Assembly (NCBI GenBank): GCA_902827055.1
Contig: CADEHD010000007.1
Location: 1-19,358, forward strand
Direction: 5' to 3'
From: an uncultured Chloroflexota bacterium
GTDB taxonomy: Bacteria > Chloroflexota > Dehalococcoidia > UBA2979
DNA: 19,358 nt
The notes below the pieces were generated by a model that ran no database searches, was not told the origin of the DNA, and saw nothing but the letters and a program-made list of their open reading frames with translations. Positions 13,864 to 19,358 of this stretch are shown here, one piece after another; position 1 is the stretch's first letter, and every line of letters starts with the position of its first letter. The translations under genes and the position numbers were made by a program.

Positions 13864-15663
13864 ATGATCCTGTCGCTGGTGTCGGGGCTGCTCCCCCTGG
13901 TCGTCCTGGGGCTAATCATCGCGGGTATCGTGAGCATCGCCCGCCGCGACGACGATCCCGACGATGACCCGGGCATCGGCACGGTGCGCCGTCTGGTCCT
14001 CTACGGGCTCGCCTTCGTCGCCGCGGTCATCGCGCCGACGGGCGTCAGTCTGCTCATCGGTGGCCTCCTCGAGGCGATCACGGGCGGCATCGTCATCTCA
14101 GAGAGCGACACCGAGCTCGCGACCGGGCTCTCGCTGAGCCTCGTCGGCTCGGTCGCGTGGCTGCTGCTCTGGCGTGTCGCGCAGTCAACTGTCGACCGGC
14201 ACGCGATCGAGCGGCGCAGTCTCGCGCGGCACCTCTACTTCGGTGCGGTCCGCAGCGTGGCCCTGCTCGCGATGCTCGTTGCGGGCATCGCCCTCCTCCG
14301 CTGGGTGTTCCGCCTCGACTCCTTCGACGGCAACCCCCCGGCGTTCCTGCTGGTCGCCGGTGCCGTGTGGTTCATGCACGAGCGACTCCAGGGACGCGAG
14401 GGGGCGCTGTCCGCCGGGACGCGCTCGGTCGGTCGGCTCTACCGCTTCGGGGCCGCGTTCGTCGGGCTTGCGATCCTCGCCACCGGGCTCCACGCACTCC
14501 TCGACGCGGTGCTCGGGAACGCGTACGACTCGTGGTTCGGCACAACGCTGGCGGCCGGTGCTTTCTCGCCGCTCTCCACCGAACTCCGCTCGGCCCTGAC
14601 GCTGGTCGTCGCGGGCGGGATCGCGTGGGGGGCACACTGGTGGCGCGCCCGCACCGACTACGCCTCGACGATCTGGCGGGTCTACGTCTTCATCGGCGGG
14701 CTGCTCACGGGGATCGCGACGGCGATCGGGGCCGCGAGCGTCGCGCTGTACCTCACGCTGCAGTGGTTCGTCGGCGCCCCGAAGAGCGACACCGCAGCGG
14801 CCCACTTCCTGAGCCTGCCCCAGGCGATCGCCGGGCTGATCGTGGGGCTCCTGCTCTGGGGCTACCACCGCGCGGTGCTCGCCGAGCACACCCGCGAGCT
14901 GGCCGCTTCGCCCAGCGAGACAGAGCGTGTCTATCGCTACCTCGCGGCGGCGGCTGGCCTCGTGACGGTGGTCGCGGGCCTCGCGCGCGTGCTGGCGACG
15001 ACGGTCGATCTGCTGGCGGGCAGCCAGACGCAGTTCACTGCCTCGCCGGGGTGGTGGCAGAACCAGCTGGTGACGGGTGCCACGCTGCTCATCGTGGGGG
15101 TCCCGCTGTGGCTGCGCTACTGGCGCCACGTCGAGATCCACACGGCCGCTGGAGGCGAGGCGGAACGCGGCGCGCTGTCGCGGCGCATCTTCCTCTACGC
15201 GGTGTTCGGTGCGTCCGGCCTTACCACGCTGATCGCGCTGTCGGCCCTGCTCTTCGAGTTGTTCCAGGGCCTCCTCGGCAGCGACCTGTCTGCGCGCACG
15301 CTCCACGACACCCGCTGGTACATCGCGCTGCTCTTGGCGGCCGCCGGGGCGGCGGCCTACTACTGGCAGATCCTGCGCGCCGACCAGCGCGCCGCCCCGG
15401 CGGTCGCACGCCCGGCTTCCCCTCGAGTGCGCGACGTCGTCCTGGTTGCAGGCGGGAACGCGGAGGCCCTGGCGCGCCGTATCGAGCAGCGCACGGCCGC
15501 TCGGGTCCGCACGTGGCGTCGCACCGACGCCGGGGAGACGCCCCTCGACGATGCGGCGCTCGAAGCCCTGCTCGCCCAGCTCGAGGGCGCGGCGGGCGAG
15601 CGAGTCCTCGTCGTCATCGGTCCCACCGGCGACGCCTCGGTCATCCCGTACGCCGCAACGTAG
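13864..15663 (+). CDS. Polytopic membrane protein with six DUF5671-like repeats
   Basis: This is a 599-aa integral membrane protein. After an N-terminal helix (about 4-24) and an acidic linker DDDPDDDPG (29-37) I see six related units. They start near 40 (VRRLVLYGLAFVAA), 119 (SLARHLYFGAVRS), 189 (VGRLYRFGAAFVGL), 268 (STIWRVYVFIGGLL), 354 (ERVYRYLAAAAGLV) and 438 (LSRRIFLYAVFGAS). Each opens with R-x-x-Y/F before a first helix and closes with an aromatic/basic motif: LLWRVAQ, WFMHERLQ, WGAHWWRAR, LWGYHRAVL, LWLRYWRHV and YYWQILRAD. This fits DUF5671. A soluble domain follows (about 520-599) with strands VRDVVLVAGG and ERVLVVIGPTGD around two helices. No function is known to me. The Shine-Dalgarno before ATG 13864 is weak. 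Confidence 0.85.
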   Translation: MILSLVSGLLPLVVLGLIIAGIVSIARRDDDPDDDPGIGTVRRLVLYGLAFVAAVIAPTGVSLLIGGLLEAITGGIVISESDTELATGLSLSLVGSVAWLLLWRVAQSTVDRHAIERRSLARHLYFGAVRSVALLAMLVAGIALLRWVFRLDSFDGNPPAFLLVAGAVWFMHERLQGREGALSAGTRSVGRLYRFGAAFVGLAILATGLHALLDAVLGNAYDSWFGTTLAAGAFSPLSTELRSALTLVVAGGIAWGAHWWRARTDYASTIWRVYVFIGGLLTGIATAIGAASVALYLTLQWFVGAPKSDTAAAHFLSLPQAIAGLIVGLLLWGYHRAVLAEHTRELAASPSETERVYRYLAAAAGLVTVVAGLARVLATTVDLLAGSQTQFTASPGWWQNQLVTGATLLIVGVPLWLRYWRHVEIHTAAGGEAERGALSRRIFLYAVFGASGLTTLIALSALLFELFQGLLGSDLSARTLHDTRWYIALLLAAAGAAAYYWQILRADQRAAPAVARPASPRVRDVVLVAGGNAEALARRIEQRTAARVRTWRRTDAGETPLDDAALEALLAQLEGAAGERVLVVIGPTGDASVIPYAAT

Positions 15664-15669
15664 CGCCAC

Positions 15670-15735
15670 GTGCCGGCACTGGTCCGGGCCGTGTTCCTCG
15701 ACATTGACGGCGTGATCCTCGAGGGCGCGCGGTGA
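15670..15735 (+). pseudogene. Remnant of a HAD-superfamily phosphatase N-terminus
   Basis: A 21-codon frame starting at GTG 15670 reads VPALVRAVFLDIDGVILEG, then Ala-Arg and a stop. VFLDIDGVI is the hydrophobic strand plus DxDG motif I that opens HAD hydrolases, with the nucleophile Asp and the general-acid Asp both present. Nothing HAD-like follows in any of the three frames up to the terminator at 15786, and no Shine-Dalgarno is present. It lies 6 nt after the DUF5671-like stop, in the same frame. It is best read as the stump of a deleted phosphatase gene; chance resemblance is possible because the match is short. Confidence 0.4.
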
Positions 15736-15785
15736 CGCCGGGCACGGCGACGCACGCCGAGGCACGCCCCTCGCGCGCCAAGCAA

Positions 15786-15810
15786 GAGAGCCGCCCGATG
15801 GGCGGCTCTC
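15786..15810 (-). terminator. Intrinsic terminator of the acyl-CoA dehydrogenase operon
   Basis: GAGAGCCGCCC and GGGCGGCTCTC form a perfect 11-bp stem with a 3-nt loop, 24 nt beyond the acyl-CoA dehydrogenase stop. On the minus strand it is followed by TTGCTTGG, the closest to a T-tract of the hairpins here. It may also stop plus-strand transcription from the DUF5671-like gene. Confidence 0.65.
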
Positions 15811-15834
15811 CGTTCGCTCTCGTGAGGCGAGGGC

Positions 15835-17085
15835 CTAGCCGCGAGGCAGGCCCAGCCCGCGCGTCGCGATGATGTTGCGCTGGATCTCGGAAGACCCGGC
15901 CGCAATCGTCGCCGGCACGCTGGTCACGTAGCCCTGCGTGAAGCTGGCCTTGGCCGGCGCACGCGGGTCCGCGGGCTCCCAGATGTTCGAGTACAGGCCG
16001 AACAGCTTGGTCCCGGTCCGCTGGAGGCGCTGGCCAGACTCCGAGATGAACATCTTGGCGGTCGACGCCTCGTAGTTCGGAATCAGCCCGCGGTTCTGCA
16101 TCGAGATGATCCGGAACGAGAAGTTCTCGCCCACGCCGGTCTCGATGAAGCGCTCGGCGAGCTCCGTGCGGAGCGCGGTCGACTCGCCACCGCGCCCCTG
16201 CAGCTTGGACTTGTTGCGCCCCTCGTCGGTCTTCGTGTAGGCCAGCAGCGAGTTGATGGTCCGCTTCTGCGCCACCGCGCCGGAGATGTTCGACCGCTCG
16301 AAGTCGAGGAGCGTCGCGCCGACGTACCAGCCCCGGTTCTCCTCGCCGATCACGTTCGCGACGGGCACACGCACGTCCTCGAAGAACGTCTCGTTGAAGC
16401 CGTGCTTCCATGCCATGTTGATCAGCGGACGAATCGTCAGGCCGGGCGCCTTGATGTCGTCGAGCACGAGGAAGGTGATGCCGCGGTGCTTCGGCGCGTC
16501 CGGATCGGTCCTCGTGAGGGCGAACAACGCGTCTGCGTGGTGCGCGCCTGAGGTCCAGATCTTCTGCCCGTTCAGCACGTACTCGTCGCCGTCCTTGACG
16601 GCCCGCGTCTGGAGCGACGCCAGGTCCGAGCCGGACCCGGGCTCCGAGTACCCCTGCGCGTACACCTTCGAGCCGGACAGGATGTCGGGAAGGTACTTCT
16701 TCTTCTGCTCGTCGCTCGCGTGCACGATCAGGGTGGGGCCGAGGAGGCTGACGCCCGACCCACCCACGGTCGGCGCACCGGCGAGTGCCATCTCCTGCCG
16801 GAGGATGAACTGCTCCATCGGCGAGAGTCCGCCGCCGCCGTACTCCTTCGGCCACTGCGGCGCGAACCAGCCGCGTGCGGCCAGCGCGTCGCCCCACGCC
16901 TTGGCGGCCTCACGACGCTCCGGCTCGGCTGCCTTGCGGTCCGCGACCCAGTCGCCAGCCTGACCCTCTTCGCCGCCACCCTCGCCCTTGGCGAGCCGCT
17001 TGTAGAGGTCCGGCAGGCCCTGGTCCAGCAGCTGCTTGACCTCGGTCCGGAACGCTGCCTGCTCTGCGTTGTCTGCCCAGTCCAC
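15835..17085 (-). CDS. Acyl-CoA dehydrogenase
   Basis: This 416-aa FAD enzyme should oxidise an acyl-CoA thioester to the enoyl-CoA. Blocks seen are WFAPQWPKEYGGGGLSPMEQ (73-92), YSEPGSGSDLASLQTRA (146-162) at the FAD/substrate site, NGQKIWTSGAHHAD (172-185), FNETFFEDVRVP (230-241) and the C-terminal AAGSSEIQRNIIATRGLGLP (395-414). The usual Glu before the C-terminal G-T/S motif is replaced by Ala. The likely base is instead Glu263 in LLDFERSNISG, as in isovaleryl-CoA dehydrogenase-type enzymes. I start at GTG 17085, where GGAGAGGGG lies 7 nt upstream; this gives the usual N-terminus DWADNAEQAAFRTEV. It is the last gene of the minus-strand cluster and has a possible own promoter (TACAAT at 17133-17138). 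Confidence 0.93.
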   Translation of the reverse strand: MDWADNAEQAAFRTEVKQLLDQGLPDLYKRLAKGEGGGEEGQAGDWVADRKAAEPERREAAKAWGDALAARGWFAPQWPKEYGGGGLSPMEQFILRQEMALAGAPTVGGSGVSLLGPTLIVHASDEQKKKYLPDILSGSKVYAQGYSEPGSGSDLASLQTRAVKDGDEYVLNGQKIWTSGAHHADALFALTRTDPDAPKHRGITFLVLDDIKAPGLTIRPLINMAWKHGFNETFFEDVRVPVANVIGEENRGWYVGATLLDFERSNISGAVAQKRTINSLLAYTKTDEGRNKSKLQGRGGESTALRTELAERFIETGVGENFSFRIISMQNRGLIPNYEASTAKMFISESGQRLQRTGTKLFGLYSNIWEPADPRAPAKASFTQGYVTSVPATIAAGSSEIQRNIIATRGLGLPRG

Positions 17086-17132
17086 GTGGATCCCCTCTCC
17101 GCCGCCCACCTGGCGGTCGATTGCGCGGACGG

Positions 17133-17138
17133 ATTGTA
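17133..17138 (-). promoter_or_regulatory. Candidate -10 box for the acyl-CoA dehydrogenase gene
   Basis: The minus strand reads TACAAT, 5 of 6 matches to TATAAT, 47 nt before GTG 17085 and only 9 bp beyond the cupin stop. No good -35 is visible at the right spacing, as that DNA lies inside the cupin coding sequence. It would allow separate expression of this gene. Confidence 0.4.
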
Positions 17139-17147
17139 CCCGTAATC

Positions 17148-17531
17148 TCAGGGGCGTGGGACCTTCGGCACGGGCGACTCGGGCGCGCCGGGCGACTCCG
17201 AGGCCGGGCGGAACACTGCGAGCCACACCGTGTCCGCCTCGGGTGCGGTCCACGCAACGCGATGGCGCACGCCGGCCGACACGTCGACCCAGTCTCCGGC
17301 CCGCAGCTCGAGGTCGTGCGTTCCGAACTCAAGGCGCGCGGCGCCGCTGACCACGAGCACGAACTCGTCCTCTGCCTGCTCGTACCACTCTCCGGGCGGG
17401 GTGGCGTGCCCTCGAGACACGATGCGCTCGATCCGCACGCCCGCCCCCTCGGCCAGCGCGGTCACGAGCTCCTCGGGCAGGTCGGCCGGTACGCCCTCCT
17501 CGAGGCGTCCGTGTCGCGGGGGCCCGCTCAT
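17148..17531 (-). CDS. Small cupin-domain protein
   Basis: This 127-aa single-domain cupin starts at ATG 17531, 10 nt after the Ddn-like gene stop. A longer frame from ATG 17576 would overlap that gene by 35 nt and adds only low-complexity residues. The conserved opening is VPADLPEELVTALAEG (14-29) and VRIERIVSRGHATPPGEWYE (32-51). Cupin motif 1 is EDEFVLVVSGAARLEFG (54-70). Motif 2 is LRAGDWVDVSAGVRHRVAW (76-94), with His90 the clearest metal ligand. The full HxH set is not present, so catalysis is uncertain. A Pro/Ser-rich tail ends the protein. It may bind or stabilise a small metabolite. It is the fourth gene of the cluster from the phosphotransferase to the acyl-CoA dehydrogenase. Confidence 0.85.
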   Translation of the reverse strand: MSGPPRHGRLEEGVPADLPEELVTALAEGAGVRIERIVSRGHATPPGEWYEQAEDEFVLVVSGAARLEFGTHDLELRAGDWVDVSAGVRHRVAWTAPEADTVWLAVFRPASESPGAPESPVPKVPRP

Positions 17532-17541
17532 CGGGCGGAGC

Positions 17542-17967
17542 TCACCGGCTCGACGTGGGTGTGAGGACGACGACATCGATCTCGCGCGTGGTCTTGCGCT
17601 GGTAGGCGTCGTAGCTGGGGTACACGGCGGTCATGACCTGCCAGAGTCGCGGCTTCTCCTCGGCGGTGGCCGCTCGTGCCTGCACTGAGATGTGTTCGCG
17701 ACCCACCTCGATGGTCGCGCTCGGGTTCGCCTTCAGGTTGAGCCACCACGCGGGGTGCCTTGGCTGGCCTCCCGCCGAGGCGATAACGATGTAGTCCGCG
17801 CCGTCGCGCTGGTAGAGCAGCGGCGTGGTGCGTCGCGTCCCAGAGCGTCGGCCGGTGGCGTTCACGAGCAATATGGGTGCGCGGCCCATCCTTCCGACGA
17901 GGCGGCCCCCGAGCAGGCGGTACAGGGCGACGTGGAGCACCATGGCGAGGCGCAGGATCGACCCCAT
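17542..17967 (-). CDS. Deazaflavin (F420)-dependent nitroreductase-family protein
   Basis: This 141-aa protein belongs to the Ddn/F420 split-barrel family and should use reduced coenzyme F420 as hydride donor. Family blocks are ATGRRSGTRRTTPLLYQRDG (37-56), YIVIASAGGQPRHPAWWLNL (59-78), KANPSATIEVG (79-89) and YPSYDAYQRKTTREI (116-130). The basic GRRSG...RTTPL segment is the expected phosphate-binding part for the F420 tail. A hydrophobic N-terminal helix (SILRLAMVLHVALYRLLGG) may attach it to the membrane, as in Ddn. ATG 17967 lies 2 nt after the alpha/beta hydrolase stop (TAGCCATG), so the two are co-transcribed. The substrate is unknown. Its presence implies that the organism makes or acquires F420. 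Confidence 0.9.
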   Translation of the reverse strand: MGSILRLAMVLHVALYRLLGGRLVGRMGRAPILLVNATGRRSGTRRTTPLLYQRDGADYIVIASAGGQPRHPAWWLNLKANPSATIEVGREHISVQARAATAEEKPRLWQVMTAVYPSYDAYQRKTTREIDVVVLTPTSSR

Positions 17968-17969
17968 GG

Positions 17970-18836
17970 CTACACGCTCCCGAAGAAGGTCCGCGCCTCG
18001 GCGACCGTCCGCTCCAGCTGGTCGTGGTGGATCCAGTGGCCCGAGTCCGGGATGAACACACTGCGCACGCTCTGCGCCTTCGCGAAGTGCTGCTCCGCGT
18101 CCGGCACCTGCCCCGAGTTGGTGTGGTCGCGGTCCGCGAACACCAGCAGCACGGGGCACTCGATGTTGGCCCAGAACCGCGGCAGCTCGGCACGCCGCAC
18201 TTCCATCGAGGTGCGGCCGTTGATCCAGTAGTCGTGCCGCCACACGTACCCGCCCTCGACGGGCTTCGAGGCGTACTCGGCCATGGCGGGCAGGAAGTCG
18301 GCGGGCAACCGAGGGTTAGCGGCGTGCAGTCGCTCGCGCGCGTCGTCGAGCGTGGGGTAGACCCGAGGCGTCATGCCCTCGAACGAACGCACGCGGTCCC
18401 CCCAGCGGCGGAGCCACGCGGGCCCCATCGGCTCGTTGTCGCGGGGGTTCAGCGAGTGCGTCCCCTCGAGGACCATCATGGCCCGGAAGTGCTCGGGGTA
18501 CGCGCCGCTCGCGAGCAGCGACACGCTCCCACCGTACGAATGCGCGAGCACTCGCGCCGGCGAACCGGCCCACTCGATGACGCGCACGACGTCGAGGGCG
18601 TTGTCGGGGAGGCCGTACGTCCCGCCGGGGACCCAGTCGGAGCCGCCGTGGCCTCGGAGGTCGGGCGCGACGACGTGGTACTCGCTGCTGAGGGCATCGG
18701 CGACGCGCTGCCACGACCGGGCGTTGTCGCCGCCGCCGTGCACCAGGACGAGGGGTGGCGCGCTCTCGTTGCCCCAGTCCCAGACGCTGATCTTGACGCG
18801 CTGCGACTCCACGAAGCGCTGCGTGGGTTCAGTCAT
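17970..18836 (-). CDS. Alpha/beta-fold hydrolase
   Basis: This 288-aa protein has the alpha/beta hydrolase fold. The oxyanion segment is LVLVHGGGDNARSWQRVADA (29-48), followed by VVAPDLRGHGGSD (55-67). The nucleophile elbow is LAHSYGGS with Ser100; it reads A-H-S-Y-G, so the first Gly of G-x-S-x-G is Ala. The acid is Asp235 or Asp237 in LLVFADRDHTNSG, and the base is His267 in PDSGHWIHHD. A helical cap lies at about 125-220. It probably cleaves an ester, lactone or C-C bond in the cytoplasm; there is no signal peptide. GAGGAG lies 8 nt before ATG 18836. It is tightly linked to the Ddn-like and cupin genes downstream. Confidence 0.93.
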   Translation of the reverse strand: MTEPTQRFVESQRVKISVWDWGNESAPPLVLVHGGGDNARSWQRVADALSSEYHVVAPDLRGHGGSDWVPGGTYGLPDNALDVVRVIEWAGSPARVLAHSYGGSVSLLASGAYPEHFRAMMVLEGTHSLNPRDNEPMGPAWLRRWGDRVRSFEGMTPRVYPTLDDARERLHAANPRLPADFLPAMAEYASKPVEGGYVWRHDYWINGRTSMEVRRAELPRFWANIECPVLLVFADRDHTNSGQVPDAEQHFAKAQSVRSVFIPDSGHWIHHDQLERTVAEARTFFGSV

Positions 18837-18943
18837 CGATGTGCTCCTCGCGGTCCGGGCTGCTCACGCCGCACTCCACCCGAGGGCCGCTCCCGCGCGG
18901 ACCCGTCAGTGCCGCTGAGTGTCACGTCACCGAGGGGGCGCGG

Positions 18944-19358
18944 CTAGCCGAGCTGCTCGATGCGAGCGAGCATTCCGAAGTCGCGAGCGAGCTGCAAAGA
19001 GCGAGCCCAATTGACGCCCGAGAAGGACGGCTGCGGGCGACCTCGTTTGAATGATGCCCAGTAGAGCCAAAGCAGGACCAGCGTCATCCAGCCCGAGTAC
19101 CACCCGCAGTCCTCCGTGAGCTCTGCGCTCGAATAGTCATCAACTCCAAGGGCGCGGAGAGCCGTCAGGTACTCCCGCTGGTTCACTGCCAGCCGCTCTG
19201 CGTACACCGGAAGGGGGTCGCGCAGCGATGAAGTGTAGGTGAAGTGTGCGACATCCCATCCACCTCGGGCCCGTGCCGTGAGCTGAAAGTCGAACGCGAT
19301 ATACGGATCGGGCATCTTGTTGTCGAACGCCATATTGTGCCGGCCGTAGTCGCCATGG
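18944..19358 (-). CDS. CHK/ecdysteroid-kinase-like phosphotransferase, C-terminal part
   Basis: The window cuts this gene; about 137 C-terminal residues are visible and the N-terminal lobe is missing. It opens with HGDYGRHNMAFD, the catalytic loop of choline/aminoglycoside-kinase-like enzymes, with catalytic Asp and metal-binding Asn. This is followed by YIAFDFQ, the second metal-binding Asp in the DFQ form seen in CHK/EcKinase (DUF1679-like) proteins. The later WDVAHFTYTSSL segment also fits that group. It would phosphorylate a small hydroxylated compound with ATP. The base composition is lower in GC (about 60% in several lines) than the neighbours, with codons such as AAT, TAT and AAG, suggesting a different history. 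It ends 107 nt before the alpha/beta hydrolase start. Confidence 0.85.
   Translation of the reverse strand, partial: HGDYGRHNMAFDNKMPDPYIAFDFQLTARARGGWDVAHFTYTSSLRDPLPVYAERLAVNQREYLTALRALGVDDYSSAELTEDCGWYSGWMTLVLLWLYWASFKRGRPQPSFSGVNWARSLQLARDFGMLARIEQLG

Noticed and set aside
14185..15765. Minus-strand open frame of 526 codons opposite the DUF5671-like gene
   Set aside because: Highly charged, repetitive Arg/Glu/Asp/Gln composition complementary to membrane helices; no hydrophobic core or known motif.
15641..16897. Minus-strand open frame of 418 codons overlapping the acyl-CoA dehydrogenase in another frame
   Set aside because: Arg/Ala/Gly-rich shadow of the true gene; the acyl-CoA dehydrogenase frame carries all the family motifs.
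17532..17576. Longer start at ATG 17576 for the cupin
   Set aside because: It would overlap the Ddn-like gene by 35 nt and add a Ser/Arg-rich stretch outside the domain; the later ATG leaves the conserved region intact.
1..19358. Mobile element, phage, CRISPR, toxin-antitoxin or secondary-metabolite cluster
   Set aside because: No transposase, integrase, direct-repeat spacer array, paired small toxin/antitoxin genes or assembly-line domains are visible on either strand. The ArsR-SRPBCC unit is a regulatory operon and does not look like a toxin system.

Overview
This is a GC-rich bacterial window (roughly 70% G+C by eye) with tight, mostly chromosomal gene packing. There are 18 protein genes I would defend, one small ORF and one probable gene remnant. 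I see no rRNA, tRNA, insertion sequence, CRISPR array or phage gene. My best guess is a Chloroflexota bacterium, perhaps Dehalococcoidia/Tepidiformales-like. The guess rests on high GC, a CTC-type L25, secG followed by an oligopeptide-binding protein, Pro/Thr-rich lipoprotein linkers, a Ddn-type deazaflavin (F420) oxidoreductase and several acyl-CoA-dehydrogenase-fold enzymes. An actinobacterium is not excluded. The taxonomy is inference only.

Region 1 (1-6037, minus strand): a hydantoinase/5-oxoprolinase pair, hyuA then hyuB, overlapping by 1 nt. Downstream are a 63-aa two-helix membrane protein, a 144-aa membrane protein, a secreted M28 metallopeptidase lipoprotein with a PA domain, and the start of another lipoprotein that runs off the left edge. 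Cyclic amide or imide hydrolysis plus an exported peptidase suggests amino-acid and peptide salvage.

Region 2 (6106-7587, minus strand): an ArsR-family repressor followed by two coupled SRPBCC/AHSA1 proteins. A sigma70-like promoter and a perfect 12-bp palindrome lie at the expected start of transcription, which looks like an autorepressed operon.

Region 3 (7618-11865, plus strand): ribosomal protein L25 with a leader that can fold over its Shine-Dalgarno site, then secG, an orphan family-5 solute-binding protein, a short coupled ORF and a CorC/HlyC-type CNNM membrane protein.

Region 4 (11959-15735): a group D flavin monooxygenase-like protein on the minus strand. It is divergent from a membrane-anchored NTF2-like protein and a 599-aa protein built of six DUF5671-like repeats with a soluble C-terminal domain. 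Just after the latter is a short ORF carrying a HAD motif I, probably the remnant of a deleted phosphatase gene.

Region 5 (15786-19358, minus strand): read in transcription order, an incomplete CHK/ecdysteroid-kinase-like phosphotransferase, an alpha/beta hydrolase, a Ddn-like oxidoreductase, a cupin and an acyl-CoA dehydrogenase, closed by a terminator hairpin. This resembles a small catabolic or detoxification gene set.

The largest gene-free stretch is about 220 bp (7527-7747) and holds the divergent ArsR and L25 promoters. The most unusual recurring pattern is a strong hairpin sitting directly against a TAnnnT hexamer that lies 7-9 nt before an ATG. It occurs before hyuA, secG and the small ORF ahead of the CorC gene, and suggests terminator-promoter fusions driving leaderless mRNAs.
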